Positions 12,569 through 26,343 of a stretch of DNA of 64,000 nt are shown here, in pieces. Positions within the stretch are counted from its first letter, which is position 1; each line of letters begins with the position of its first letter. The notes beneath the pieces were generated by a model. It ran no database searches. It worked only from the letters and a program-made list of their open reading frames with translations, and was not told the DNA's origin. The DNA comes from Apteryx mantelli (lineage: Eukaryota; Chordata; Aves; Apterygiformes; Apterygidae): assembly GCF_036417845.1 (NCBI RefSeq), contig NC_089979.1, positions 122,979,415-123,043,414 on the forward strand, written 5' to 3'. The position numbers and the translations under genes were made by a program.

Positions 12569-14889
12569 AAATGCAGATCTCTGTGTTATTTCTGTTTATT
12601 AGTGTCATCAAGTGATTAATTTTATGGTTGAAATGAATGTATTAAAACAAAGAAGTGCATCCTAGCAACATACCTACAGTTAAAAAATATTCCCCCTCTG
12701 TGTGCTGGGGACTTCATACCAGTCTATTGTAATTCATTTCCTTACCTCCAGGAGGAACAAAAATGAACTGTACAGAGAAAGAAAAATAACAGAAATTGTA
12801 TTGGCCTGTGTTGTTGAGTAAAGTGATTGATAAAGAGTAATTCTCTGTGAACGGTGTAACTTATTTTATTGCAGAATGAAACAGTGTGCTCAAAATCGTT
12901 GCTCCCGCTTTCTGTATTTTTGGCAAGGTTGTTTCCACATCTAACACCTACCAGCGCCACTGACAAGGATGCTTCTGACAGATGAAAGTTGCATTAAAAG
13001 GAATGAAAGCATTTCAAACTGACTCATTTCAATAAGTGAACAAAACCTTTGCTAATGGCAATCCTTTGATAATGGCATGTAAAAAGTGGTTGTTTCTCTT
13101 TCTACCTTGCTAGCAATGCAAAGCATGTATATGAGGGTTTTTTTCCACAGCTTTTCCTCTCTCTTTTGCATGCCCAGTTAAAGAATGGATGAAGGCAGCA
13201 GAGAGCTCCACAGCGATGCCTGACCTCACTTCAGCCACTGTCTACTGCAGAGGCCAGGAACACCTTTTCTTCCTCCATATATAAATGAGGCTGTCAACCA
13301 GTAACAAAATATTCCCCAAAACAATGTTCCCAAAATATTTCCAAAAAACCCTCTGCATTTGGATCATCTACAAATTATTTTATTCAAACTGAACAGAGTT
13401 TTTAGTTACTTTTTCTAAGATTTCAGTGTAGTAAAGTCTCATTCAGCAATTTTTTTCACAAATACCTGTCTGCAGGTATGAGATACAGGAGAGAACTATT
13501 TTGCTGCAGGCTCAGACGAGAGGAGAGATCCTCAGTGCTGTGGCCCAGAGAGGGGTTTACTTTCCATGTTTACTGCAAGAGTTGGATTCAAGTCAGAAGT
13601 AAAAAATACCCTTTTGGCCAGTCATCAAAGTTGTGTTTCAGGAAAAGCCATCACTAACCACTCTGCAGAGCTTCTGTCTCAAGTCAGATCACTTAGGTCT
13701 CTCATTTTCTGATTTCTGGGAAAGCCTTGAGGTCTCTAGTAGGAGGAAATCTCTTTGCTGTGGAAGTTTACTGGATTGTTTCCACACCTATTTCAAGCCA
13801 GCAGGCTGAAACTGAGGTTGGGGACTAGGTTTCTCATTTGTCTTCCAGTTGTATTCTCATCAAGGATCCAGTTAAAGACTGATTATGAAAGATGGAATTA
13901 AATCCTCCAAACCATGTATTGACGAAGACCAAACTGTTGTACAAGTGGCAGGAACAGAACTGGGATGACATTCATTGATGCACAGGTTCTGTATAGGAAA
14001 TTCTGCTTAACCTGGAAACTCAAGGGTGGCTTGTTAGACCCCACAGATGTCTTGGGTGCTGGCCAGCGTCCGTCCTGAAATGAACACTGGAGCACAGCTG
14101 GTGGGAACATCGTTGAGCAGTGCAAGTGGGGTGTGCCATCCCGAACTGGGGGAATTACGCCTGAGTTTCAGGCTGTGCCTTTCCAGGGGCTCGCATGGCC
14201 ATGACTGTCTAGCACGTGCTAAAAGGCTTGTGTAAAGCCTTCTTATAAATTGCCTTAGCCCGCAGAGGGAGGGGAGAGATGGGAGCTGTGGAGCGGTCTG
14301 TTGGGAGAGCAGTGGCAGTACGAGGGTCGTTCTGCGGCCATTTGGGGACCATGCCCTAAAGCACCTCTGCCTTTGAGAGTTTGCACAAGTGAACTCATTT
14401 GCTCATTGCTGGTGTGTTATCCAATTGCACCTAAAAATGAGGGTGGTCTGTGCACTCTCCCAGCCTTTAGGATGCTGATGCGCTATCCTGTAGGGCTGCA
14501 CTCTCTCAGTGGTACCATTTATTAACCAGCCAACTTGTTCGATCTTGATGATTTGTTACTCGTTGCAGGAACAAAGTGATTTGTGTGCTGTGTTGTCATG
14601 CACCCAGCCCGTCTCCAGGCAGTGCTTGCAGAAAAGGGGAAGGGTGTCAAGAAAATGGAGAAACTAGTCTGAAATAAATAGGATGCAATTCCATGGAACA
14701 AATGAGAAGGATGGCATTTAGGCAGGGATAATTACCTGCCCAGCCAATGGGCAGCTCCTAAGGGGTATCTCTTCTGTAATTTGAAAGTTAGAAAATGTCA
14801 CAAACTAGATGCAAGTCGGCAGTGACTGTTGTAAAAAGAAAACTTGTCATATGTGAAGTGTTGCACATAAGATTCATGAATTTAATCTT
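12569..14889. other. Gene-free stretch
   Basis: No coding region, RNA gene or strong repeat was recognised here. The base composition is ordinary and the reading frames are short and mutually overlapping. Confidence 0.55.
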
Positions 14890-15412
14890 TTTGCATTAGT
14901 TGATATTGGTAAGGACTCAGCTGGAGTATTTGTATGTCTGCTTTGGGGCACAACACTTCAAGCAAGATGCAAGAGAGGGCAAAGGTTAGTGGCAGGAACA
15001 ATCAGGAACTTAGGAAATATGATGTAGGATGAAAAGTTAAAAAGAGTCCAAGCTGTTACCAGGTCTCTTCTCTAGCCTGTGCGACCCTGAAATGTGTAAA
15101 AAGCTGCTGAAAAGAAGGGAATAATCCATTCTGCGTCTCTGTTGTGGGTAGGAGAAAGAGCAGTAAGTTGCAGCAAGGAGAACGTAGGTAAGATTTTTTA
15201 AAAAAAAGCTGTACAACAGCAAAGGGAGTAAAGTACCATAAAGATTGCTTACGGGTGTCCTGGTGTCCCTGGCACTGGGGTGTTTTAAGGAGACCTGGAC
15301 CAACACCAGTCGAGGTGGTTCAGGCAGACAGTCCTGCCTTCAGGGCAAGAGGATGGGGGCAGGATGCTCCCCAAGGTCTCATCTAGCCAGGTTTCTCCTC
15401 ATTCTTTATTTT
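14890..15412 (+). mobile_element. Ancient CR1 LINE 3' fragment, decayed ORF2 end plus 3' UTR
   Basis: The plus strand reads as a heavily mutated CR1 ORF2 C-terminus. At 14911-14960 the bases match the CR1 segment coding for the motif written P-x-LEY-C-V-x-F-W, here CAGCTGGAGTATTTGTATGT and then TTTGGGGCACAACACTTCAA. At 15030-15190 come remnants of the region after the reverse transcriptase, including TTGCAGCAAGGAGA. At 15270-15410 lies an older type of CR1 3' UTR with GGTTCAGGCAGACAGTCCTG and GGTCTCATCTAGCC, ending near ATTCTTTA. Frameshifts and stops throughout make it a dead copy much older than the 26046 element. The family assignment rests on remembered CR1 consensus features; a RepeatMasker comparison would settle the subfamily and exact ends. 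Confidence 0.75.
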
Positions 15413-18400
15413 CATGATGCTTAATAGGGGAAAACTATCACTGCACATATGAAAAGTTGGAAAATGCCTGCGTCTATGGCAATTGATAGTCATTTGCTGT
15501 GCAGGGACGGAGGCAGGTGATGCAAGAAGGTAGTGCTCTTCGCCCATTCACCATGTTGTGGCAATTGCAGAACGTTGCAATAGCCAGTAGCTCTGCTTCT
15601 CTTGAAGGTATTTCCTTCTTTGCATGTTAATAATTTCTTAAATTTTTCCAACACTCCTGATTACAGCATTTGTACACATAACAATGTAGGATCGTACATT
15701 GTGTAGGAATAACAACAGCACATCTTCCAGCCTTAGCTCTGCGTTGCCTTGTTGGGTGGTTCTTGTCATGCGTCAGGTCACTAACATCGCTTCAGCAGGG
15801 TTTTATAATTGCATTTAATATGTCACTTACTATGCACGCCTCATCTGATAATTTGTCTTTGCTGGGTTGCATAGTCAGTTGTGTGTTGATAACGCATTTA
15901 ATTTTACTGAGTTACAAAATCTTGGCTGCTTTTAGAAAAGGGTCAGAGCTAAGATAATTTTGTATTTTAAAATACTTATCAACTCCAGACCCTTAGCTTT
16001 CTCCAAATGTTAGTTTTCTCTTTTTCTTTTACAGATAGGGCAACTCCATCCTGGTCTATTGTCTTTACTATCTCTTATGAAATTTTATTTGGAGGATCAC
16101 AAAACTTCTATTATTTAACTGATAGAGGAAGTAAAATCAGAAATTTCATGCCAGTAAACTGGGCTTATTTTGGCAGGGGGAGAGGGATACAGAAGAGAGC
16201 CAGCTTTCCAGTATGAGAGCTATCAAGCTGCAAGCCTTCCTACCTCACAACAATAAAAGCAGAGCTAACAAATTAGTGGGTGAGGGGAATATTTTCCGTG
16301 ATTTTTTTTTTAATTTGACAGCAATCTCTGGAGCTGCATTTTGTCACTTTAGCCTGAACAAGGGATGTCACTTGTAGGAATAATTTTAGTTTTTACCCAC
16401 TTTTTCAAGTACTGTATTTTACTCCTGTACAACAATTTACTTGTGAAGTTAATTGCTCTTTTATTTTACAGTGACCTTGAGTGTATTTCATATCTGAAGA
16501 AAAACAACATTTGGGTTTTCTAATTTAGAAGCACAAAAGAGGTTGAAAGCGACAGTGTTAGTACCTGATTCACATGCTGAAAAAAAGTGCTCGTGTTAAA
16601 TTATAGGCTGCTGAAGCTGGGACCAAAGATAACATTACTAGACTTTTGCAATAAATATGGTTAATGGGACAACAGGGGTATCATTTGGGCCACCTCTTGT
16701 GTGTATACCTTATTTATTTTCATGGTTAGGATTTCATCATTTAAATCAAATGTGTGCATGCATTTTTTTTTTAACATCCCTCTTTCTCCCTGTACTGGTA
16801 GGCTTAAAATGTACTGTGTCTAAAATGTTCATGTTTTCTAATAGTATCTAAGTCCACTCTGGCAGAATTTTTGGAAAAGGAGGAACCTCCCCTTCTGTGT
16901 TCCCTTTTTCTCTGATTAAGGTCTTTAAGATTAAGAAGAATGTAGGTTATTCTTCATAATGGAAAAAATTCACCTGAGATGGGGGGGGAAAAAAGGAGTC
17001 AGGTAGAGAGAGCTGCCATTTTTTTTAAATATGAAAAGGCAGGATAAAATGAGTGCTCTAGCTCGTGCTGAGTTCACTTAGAACAGCTGCCAGCCAGGAT
17101 TTCTTCTGAAAACCTTGTCCAAACAAATCATTTAAATACAGAATTGTTGTTTTACCGAAGCCTCAATCCTGCAAGATAATTCACATCTGTGCTTGAGATG
17201 GATGTATTGCAGTGCTGAAGCCGTAGTCTTTTAACCTCTGCTTAGTATGAGGGGAGTAAAAGGATAGGACACATTCAGCTTGTGCTCACTTGTATTTAGC
17301 AATGACTTTTTTATCAAGCCTGTAAATAAATTTGGAGTCCAGCAGTGACTCTTCCCCCTGCCTTACCTCTCCAAATACAGATACAGATTGAATTAAATTT
17401 GCAATTCTTTTTAAGACTGAGTTAAAGGAAGAATATCCTTTCACACAAACTAGATTTCAGAAGCACCGACGTGGTGGATATTGGGTGCACAATGGAATTG
17501 GTGTGATGGACTGGCCCAAATCCTGGGCCTCCCATGGGTTCAGCAAAATCGTGCATTATTTTGACATCCAGTTTTGGAAAAAAAATCTTTCAGCCCCTTA
17601 AATCACCTTTTGCAAGCAAAGATCAGAAAAGGTTACTCTAGCAGCTGAGATATTCCTATCAGCTTTCTTACCTCTTGAAATACTACAGTGCACTGCATTC
17701 CCACTTCCTTGCCTGAACTTCAGTGTGCAGGACAGAGCTATAGCTTCATTACATATGGATATTTTTTTCTCCAACCTCCATCATATTTCTGTTTTGAAGT
17801 TCCATGCGTCTGTCAACCCTCCCCTGGGAAATAGCTGGTTTCTATATTTTGGCAAACCAAAATAAAAGCCGAATACAGAATAATCATGTTTTTCAAGTAC
17901 CCTGAGATGCTAAGAGTTTTTGTCTATGCTTATGTCTCTGACCAAGGTGTTAATCACTATATCAGAAAATAAGTTATAATGGCAAAAAGGAGGTCCTGGT
18001 CCTTTTGAAATATGAAATATTAATGTTGTTTTCTTACAGGTCTGGGAAACTCCTATGTGTTAGCAAGTTTAATATTTTATAATGCATAAGAATATTTAAC
18101 AAATGAGGAAAAACATTTAAGGCATTCTTCCTGCTGGTGAAAAAATACCTTTTACGCCTGTGGCTCCCAAACATTTTCTGTTTATAACCCTATGTGCAGG
18201 TGATAATTGACTGCAGCCCAAGTTCTAGCATAAACATGAGCTGAAACTGAACTTCTCTCCTGCTTCTGACCCTGCTCTTGCCTGTTGTGACCGCTGCATT
18301 TGGGAGTCAGGGCTTCACAGGGTGCAGCAAAGGTTTCGGTCTTGTTGCTGTTGAGTAATGTTTAAGGAATTCTGCATGTCTGTAAATCTCACTGGGGTTT

Positions 18401-21400
18401 TACTAAAATCCTTTTACATCAAAATTTAGACCAGTGCCCATTGCCATTTCACTGACCAGTCAGCAAAAGCCTGTTTGCTCACCAGACAAGCTTTTGCTGA
18501 GGTGCTACATCATCTCCGAAATCCTAAAAATCAGTCCACGATCCCTTTTCCATCCCTCCCTATGCAGCAAATAAAGCATCAAGTGCAGCTTCCCTAACGT
18601 GTCTTCATATCTCTGTCATGCAAAGATGCGTAAAGTAGGTGGTGAAGGCATGGGTGCTCTCCTGGTGTGGGTGTGTTTGAAGGTCCTTTCCCTGCTGCAA
18701 ACCTGGCTGCCTTCCCTGCAGTGAAAATCTAGTGTCTCGTCTGGAGTTATGTTTGTAAAAACAACATTAATCTTAGCACAGTGTTAATATTATGTCAAGC
18801 TGGCAAAGGGTCTGTCCCAAGAAGCGTAGTGGATGGTGATCCCCTGTGTAGCGAGTGGTGTCTTGTTGTGGACTCTTGCTTTTTAAGAGAACAATGTTGA
18901 ATTTAAGTAACAAGCAGGAGCAGCTTGGCTTTCTGATCCCTACACTGAAACACATCCTCCTTTGCGGATCAAGGCAGCTCTGGAAATTTCCACAGCCTGA
19001 GCTGTTAAATGATGTAAAGACTTCCAAAATGAGTATACATACAGTGCAAAGGTGTTAGCTAAGTGCTGAAAGCAGCGTAACTGCATCAGCCTGTGCCAGA
19101 GCCCAGATGAATAAATCCAGCCCCAGAAGCGGTTCTGGGCTTTCTCATTCCAGATACTAATACAATCCCATACCAGTAACTCAGCAAAAGGCTCAGATAA
19201 TTCTCCGCAGATGTCATCTATGTATTTGGGTTTAACTTTTTTTCTTTTGTTTTTCTTTTTTCTTTGGGGGCGGGGGAGGGGGAGAAGAAGCAAGTAAAAT
19301 ATTTTTATTAAACATCTTTGCTATTGCCTCATATTAACTGATGGGCGAGTAGATATTTGAATCTGGCTGGTCTACAGCCAGTTAAGTAGTGTCATCACAT
19401 AAGGAATGTATCTGGGAACCAGACTTAGCTCTTGAGAGTATAGATATAGAAGGACGTAGGAATTCCTTTAAAATTGAGACATGATAAAATTGAGGAAGAA
19501 CAGGAGGGGATTCATTTTAATTTCTGGCAGGTTGAGGCAGAAATCCTTACCTCTGTGCTTTGTATGAATGTAAGACGCATGTGTATTTTTGATTACTCGG
19601 GATCCCTGTCAAATTCCCAAGTTGGGAAATGAGACGTGCATTGAATTTTGACATCAGTGACGGCCCAAGAAAGGGATCAGAATGATTTTGGTACCAGGTG
19701 ACATGGCTTTACTGTACTTTAACAGCTGGCTTAGGGTAAGAATTTCTTCTACTTCATTGCCAGCATCCTCTTCCAAGGAAATCAGTGTGGACTCTTGCAA
19801 ATAGCTTTGTCCTTTCTCAAATAGACTGCGCTCTTAATAATCAAAATGAGTCACAGGCACTCCATTAATTGTCCAGATAATTAGCTTTAGGCAATCTGGC
19901 ATTTCATCTTTGTCTCTGACTTAATCTCAGCTAGTTTTTGTTCCGTCACTGGCATGTGTAATTCCTCATCTATTTTGACATTTCTCTGTCACATTAACAT
20001 TTATCATATTTCAATTCCTCTAGACTTAAACAAGCTTTAATCAGTCTTACTGGTTTGCAACTTATGCTACATAAAACTCCTATAGCTGTAACTTTTTCTG
20101 TCTGGAGATTTGATAAACGTGCAATTTCTGTTATTAACATGTCCTCATAGTCTTAGTTGGCTTTCTTTGTTTCTGTCATTGTGCCTTCATGTAGGTGGCT
20201 TAAAACATTCTGTAAGAACTCTCTTTCCTTGGGCATGTATGTGGTATTTGAAACCTAACTTTGTTTTTACTAATCCCTAGAACAATGGCAGATGGTGAAA
20301 TCCAGAAATCTGTGATAGGGCTGTGTATGTGCACCCATGTGCACACATTGTATCTCTGCGTGCATGAACACACAGGCCGATTAGTGTGGTGGAAGGTGCT
20401 GTTAGATAATAAAGCTGCATTTTAAGTTATGCAGCTCACTTCAAGTGAGGACTAAAATAAGGATTTGTTTAGCTCTGTAGTGTATATAGCTTATAAAAAA
20501 AGCTGTTTTACAAAACTCTTTTATTACCAATTGGGGGTACTGTACTTTTATTACCTTTTCTCAGAAGTTGGGTGCCTTCTGCTTCAAAAATGAGAAGCTG
20601 TTATGCTGTGTCCATTTGGAAAAACTGTGAACTTCCTGGTTAGTTCTGTTGGTCCTAAAGCGCCAGTCTCAAACACTGCATGGCCATCAGAGGCTAGGCT
20701 TTAAATCTGTCACTGGTTCCCTGGGTATTGCACATTTTGCATTTCAGACAAGTAACTAGGTGGAAAGATGGAAGAGATTTGGCAGTATAAAGGAAGAAGC
20801 ATCTTTCTGCTAAGTAGTTTGTTTTTTTTAAAGCTAGCTTTGAAACTGCTCAGAAATTTAGAGTATTAGAGCAAGATCTGATGGAGAGGAATTATATGGG
20901 CAGAGGGCAAAGAAAAACAAACAGGTGTGTTACTGATTTGAAGATGGGGAGAAAGGTGTATACAGTGTGTATACATTATCTGTTCTGGAAATAAACTATC
21001 CAAAGTGTAATTTTTTGTTAGCTCAGTTGTTCTACACTCTACTGTATTTTCTATTCTCCATTTATTTTTAAAAGGGGAAAAACTGTGGTTTCTTCCACTA
21101 ACACCAAAAGAATTTTTCCACTTTTTTTTTTTTTAAGTACAGAAGTAATCAGGCAAAGAAAACAACTTCTAAAAGCACTTGTTTTGTGATACAAACTTGC
21201 ATGACAGCATGGCATTAGAGTAGGGAGCATCTTTCCCTCAGGCAGAGGAGTCTTCTCATCAGCGTGTGACCATCGGAGGGAAATGCTGCAGCTCATGAGT
21301 AGCGTTGCATCTGGATTCCCTGCATAACTCAACCCTCACTCACTCAGTGATACTGCTTTGTGCTGAAGTTGCATCAGACTTTGCAAATTAATTGATCAGT

Positions 21401-22479
21401 GAAATCATTGTGGATATCCACGATGCTACTTGATGGTATACGCTCAAAGGAGAACATTACCCATTCCTAAGGAACTTCTAGACTGACTTCCCAATGCCCT
21501 GTTGGAAATGCTGTACTTAGGTCCTAAGCAGGACCAGACGCTGAGCTCCCTAACATTGTGTAGGTTGTTAAAAATCCTGTGGATTCTCTTCTCAGCAATA
21601 TCTCCGATTCTTATTTCCGTTTCTTGGTGGGAAACCTGCTTTTTGCTGGTTGTCTTTTGCCTGGGAGGTCGCAGGGGCTTCGGAGTTGCTGTGCATTTCT
21701 GCCGTGAAACGTGAAATGCTGTGGTTTGGCAATGAGTTGGTTTGCCTCAAAAGGTGTCTGCTTCTCAGGGAGGGTGTCACATGCAAACACAAGTTTGGGG
21801 GAGAATGGTGAATAAGCTGTTGATTTTGCATGTGAAGCACAGATAAATAAAAGCCTAACTGTATGCATACAAGTAATCCTGCTTAAGTACATTGTGGAAT
21901 TGGAACCCATTAAATCCATGACAATATATTTCTAGTTGCTGTAGAAATCACTTACTCTGAATTTAAGTGGAGTTACACCATTTAAAAAATGCTAGTCCCC
22001 TTCAGGCTTAGAGGAAAAGGCTGCGACAGCTTGTTTTTTCCTGCTGAACTTGATACGGTCCCTCTTCACCAATGACACCAGGTAACCACTCGCATTTTCA
22101 TGTTTAGCGTTCAGTTTCTGAAACGCCATGGTAGATTACATATTTGTAACTTTTAGTAGAGTTAAATTGGTTTCATACTATAATCTGTTCTTTTTTATGT
22201 ATAATTTGCCCTTCAATTATAAAGGGAATTTTATGGCATAGTCTTTCAGAGCCTAGTACAAACCAATCAAAAGTTTCAGGTATGAAGATTTTATCATAAT
22301 TGATCTGATCTCCTTCATAACAACATAAACTTACTATCTATTGACTATTACATCGGGCTTTATTTGATTGGTTTTAAAAAAATGTGTTTTTTCAAGGAAA
22401 AGGCCAAGTTCATCCTTCCATTGGTAGAAGGATTTGCCAACTGTTGTGCACTTGGCTGAGTAATAGGTAGGTTTCCCTA
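15413..22479. other. Gene-free stretch with AT-rich candidate regulatory blocks
   Basis: No supported gene. A notable AT-rich block with homeodomain-like and AP-1-like words lies at 19840-20045. Around 17160-17220 and elsewhere there are scraps resembling an old dispersed amniote repeat. Simple runs include T tracts near 16308 and 21121. Confidence 0.5.
19840..20045. promoter_or_regulatory. Candidate conserved non-coding element
   Basis: This AT-rich block is not simple sequence and contains several transcription-factor-like words close together: TGAGTCA (19847-19853, AP-1-like), CCATTAATTG (19862-19871) and ATAATTAGC (19877-19885), both homeodomain-like. This texture is common in vertebrate developmental enhancers. 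The call is inferred from composition and motif density only; no conservation was measured. Confidence 0.22.
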
Positions 22480-22552
22480 ACTCAGAGATTTTAAAGCCAG
22501 AAGGGACTATTAAATTATTTAGTCTGCATAATGCAAGCTATAAAATGTGATT
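22480..22552 (+). repeat. Ancient amniote interspersed repeat fragment
   Basis: The segment TTTTAAAGCCAGAAGGGACT followed by ATTTAGTCTGCATAATGCA resembles a repeat common in reptile and bird genomes, whose remembered core is AGGCCAGAAGGGACCAT then CATCTAGTCTGACCTCC. It is probably a 3' remnant of an old LINE or SINE. The match is from memory and the family name is left open. Confidence 0.5.
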
Positions 22553-25500
22553 TAAACTAGGTATTTTCTGCAGCGAATCCCTCATCAGTAATTTTTAATG
22601 TATCATATCAGGACCTCAGACAGTGAGGGTGCTGCTGCAAACTGATGGCTAAGCAAAAGGTGCCGCCAGTGAGGGAGAGGAGGTGCAGCCACGGGCTCCC
22701 TCTTCAGTAGCCGGGAGGGTGCAGAGATGGAGTTGGTAGCACCGGGTGAAGATGGAGAGGTCCAGGCATTTTTGCAGTCCCCCAGGTCCTGGTGGACAGG
22801 CAGAGCTGCTTTCGGTGGGGTCGTGGCTGCACGTGCTGGTCTCAGCTGGGGAGATGTGGGGGCTTCGGCTGCCATCCGGGCTAGCAGACAGGACTTGGTG
22901 ACAGCCAGACAGTTGCCCTCTGGCCAGGACGCTGCCTGGATGCCAATATGCCTACGAATGCAGCAGCATTTTGGCTTTGCTAGATTTCAGGGACAGGCTG
23001 GTAGCGGCAGCTGGAAACCCCAGCTGAAATGGGGTCCCCCCTGGGCACAGCACGGAGGGAGGAGGCCCAGAGAGAGGAAGAGACTTGCTCAGAGCCGTGC
23101 AAGATGCAGCGGAGGTCGCGCTGCCCGTCTCTACCTCCAGCTGCAGCGGTGGGAGCTCGTCCTGCCTCTCTGCTCGTGGCCCAGACATGCCCTTGGCCGC
23201 CTCCACCACTCCCTCTGATAGCAGATGCAGGAATGGAGGCAGCATTAGTTGCTCGTGTAGTTATTTGGTAAATAAATACAATTTGTTTTTAGTAAGGATG
23301 ACTTTAAGTCATATGAATTCTTGTACTCACAGATGACTCTTTCTCAGCCTCCTCTCACATTTACCAGCCGTGGGAGGAGGTATTTGAACACAAATATGAT
23401 TCTGGATTTATGGAGACTGCTCATGTGAGTAGAGATATGCATTTGCATTAGTATTTGCAGGCTTCAGCTCATGCGTTGTGCTTTGCCTTGTCTTTTTCCT
23501 CTGTCGATCCACTTCTGTCTTTCGCTGTTCTCATCAGGGAGGAAGACCCGTCACCACCATGGGCTAGCAGGGGGAGTACAAGCAAACGGTGGGGATTTGG
23601 TGTCAAGCTGCAACCAGGCTTTTACACCCCTCACCTTTCAACATCTGGGCTAAGAGCTTTTCTGATTTATTGCAGGTGTTTCTGGAGCAAGAGGTGAGCT
23701 ACTGCATCTCTGTCACATGTGCTAGCTGTAGATAGGCGTTTGGGTAAGATTACCTGAGAAATGGGGTAGGGAAACTTTAAAGCCATGACAACGCGGCTGA
23801 GGCTGACGGAGCTAATCAGCATCGTGCACGCCTGGCCTGTCAGGCACATCAGATCCTCCAGAAGGACAGAAATACTGCGTGCGGGAAATAAGGGTCAGGA
23901 GTGGCAGGAGGGGAGGAGAGAGACACGTTTAAGAACCAGCCAGCGAGAAAATGGAAAGAGTCGGAAACGCATTTGCTATTGCTGCCTGTCAAAATTACAA
24001 AGCTGATGTATGCTTATGCAAGTGCAGATTTTTGCTTTAATATTGCATATTCTAGACTGTTGTTGTCTATTCTGCAGTGGTTGGACAGAACGTAGCACAG
24101 CTAGGTCCTGGACTGTGACTCTTTGGTTGTCATCTTAGTGGTACTCTCTTAAATTACAGTAATAAATGTAATACATTATAGTAATAAGATATAACAATAC
24201 ATTTTTTCTGGGTGTGACAACAACAATTTGCCTTTAATCAAGAAGCTATATCGTCCCAAAATTTCATTTATAGGCTGTTTCCTAAAATTAGGAGCTTAGA
24301 CTATTTCCTGTCAGTCTTAAGTCTGCACTATTTCTCCTAAATTATTTAAAGGTATTAAAAATGCATAGTACGTACACTGTATCAAGTTTAATGAAAGATC
24401 AGATTGGTCCTGACTTTACATGAAATTACACATTAGCCATTATTTATTGTTGCATTTTATTTCATTTGGGAAACAGAATTAACTCAGATGAGTACTTTCA
24501 GATAGACATTACCCAGAAATACCCCCTATGTTATTTAACAGATTTTGTAGGTCTGGACATTGTTTCCAAAGAAAGTTCATATTCTATTTGAATTGAAATG
24601 GGCCAAGTCAGCTCTTTATCATGATAAATTATTGTAATTTAAAATCTGGAGGTTTTTTGTAATCATCATGTGTATTGTATTTCTGCCCCCAGAAAGGCTG
24701 GAGGGAGAATCAAATAAAAATTTAAGATAAATTCTATCTCCTTTCCTTCCTGTTCTCTTTCTCTTTCTCCTTTTTCTCTTCTTTCTGCCAGTCTCCTTTG
24801 AAATATATTTTTGTTTTAGGGATTTTTTTTTTTTAACCTTAACATTGTAAAAGAATGTCATCAGGAAACAAACTTTGAAATATTGCAAAGTTTACTACAA
24901 GTCTCTTATGGAGAATGGTCAGTCATTTTATTAGATTTCTGTAATAATTGGAGCCTTCCCTTGATTAGAGAGTCTAATGGATTACCTGATAGTAAAAGTA
25001 AAGCAATTCTGTTGGTAATTTGACATGTATTAGACTGGCTTGATACATATATATATATTCTTAGAAGAGCATATGTATTAGTCACAGAAAGACATAATAC
25101 TTCTCTCCTGATGTTATCCATGCAGATGTATGCAAAAGATGGCAGTGCTAGAGATTTTAGCTGAAGACCTCTGAGTAACAGCTGAACTTTGGGTCCGTAA
25201 ATCACTGTTACGGGAGGAGTATTTGCATGGACAGATGAACATGATTTGATTCAGTTCATGTTTTCTTTCTCACCCATCAGCAAGGCTTATGTGCTGGTTG
25301 CAATCTTCCAAATCTAGCACCACTTCAAAATAAAGCAGGTCATTTAAATAAGTGCTCACAACAAAGTTGTAGGTTTGTTGCCTAATGGAAAGGCACAGTA
25401 TGAAATGGTCGTCGTGCAGATCTCTCTTCCGTGCTTGCTGAGATCCTGTTTGTCAAGGCGTGTTTTACCTGGGGTTTTTATTGGAAACCTGCGACTAGGA

Positions 25501-26045
25501 GTGAGATGATCGTTTCACGGCCTGCTGCCCTGTGGGCAGCTGCCAGCTGTGTAAAGCCCCACCAGATGCTGCGCCCCTCGTTTGGGGTCTGCCGGTGCTC
25601 GCACCCCCTAAAAGCTGGGTCTCCTCCTTGCTCAGGGATTCAGCCCCTGCGGTATCACGCTCGCAGGCAGCTGAAACCCCGGCGTTTGGCAGTGCAAGGC
25701 ATCCCCAGCCAACACTGCCCCTCTCCAGCGAGGGCATTTTGGAGAAAAGAAGTGACCTTGTGAGCAAGTATCATGCACTTTCACATAAATGCAGCTAGCT
25801 TGTGCTATTGCTTCTCTCTGCCACATCTGGGTTGGTGCTACTTCATAGCAGCAAAAAACTGTTAATTGCAGGAGGCAGAGGAGAGGTACAGCTGCAAATG
25901 TACGTCTGTCAGGGACATATCAGGATCCATCCTCTAATCAATGGTTTATTTATTAAAGCATCAAAACCTCTGCACGCACTATAGCCACGACGCACTGCAG
26001 CTCTGCTCAGATATTTCATCTGAATCAATGAAAGTAATCATCAAT
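22553..26045. other. Gene-free stretch, GC-rich in its first 700 bases
   Basis: No gene could be supported. The GC-rich part (about 22600-23250) keeps a long plus-strand frame open by composition (22727-23218), but the protein shows no domain. It contains a possible MIR-like remnant near 23055-23130. A short AT dinucleotide tract lies at 25047-25058. The last 40 bases form the 5' flank of the CR1 insertion. Confidence 0.5.
23055..23130 (-). repeat. Possible MIR-like SINE remnant
   Basis: On the plus strand AGGCCCAGAGAGAGGAAGAG followed by ACTTGCTCAGAGCCGTGCA resembles the reverse complement of the MIR core, remembered as GAGGCACAGAGAGGTTAAGT then GACTTGCCCAAGGTCACACA. The match is short and the tRNA-like part is not clear, so this stays tentative. 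Confidence 0.4.
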
Positions 26046-26095
26046 GAGCGCAGCTAACAGAGGCAGCGAACAGACGCAGCAGTTTGCGCAGCAGT
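26046..26095 (+). repeat. 5' direct repeat, copy A
   Basis: It begins GAGCGCAGCTAACAGAGG and continues through a 33-base stretch (26063-26095) that is identical to 26425-26457. Copy B starts at 26407 with GAGCGCAGCTCCCAGAGC. Apart from two substitutions (AA against CC) and one single-base gap, the two copies agree. Copy A marks the first bases of the element. Confidence 0.9.
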
Positions 26096-26343
26096 GGTTG
26101 GGCTCTGACTAGAACTTGAGGATCTTGTGGAAGTTGTGGGCTTTCTGAGGACCCCCGAGGACCTAGAAGGTGATCGCTGTGAACAGGAAAGGGGAAGCTA
26201 GGCAAGGACAACTGCAGGAGGCCTTGACTTCTCCTGGGAAAAGCTCGTGGGAAAAGCTCCAGCTAGGAGTGGCTGCTGCTAACGAGCTCTCTGGGTTGCC
26301 CCTGACCAGAGGGGGTTGGGGCCTTTGATCCCAGTGGCCCTTG

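Noticed and set aside
15037-15306. 89-codon minus-strand frame
   Set aside because: Antisense to a decayed CR1 fragment.
22727-23218. 163-codon plus-strand frame in GC-rich DNA
   Set aside because: Several overlapping frames are open on both strands, there is no domain, and part overlaps a MIR-like remnant; composition explains it.
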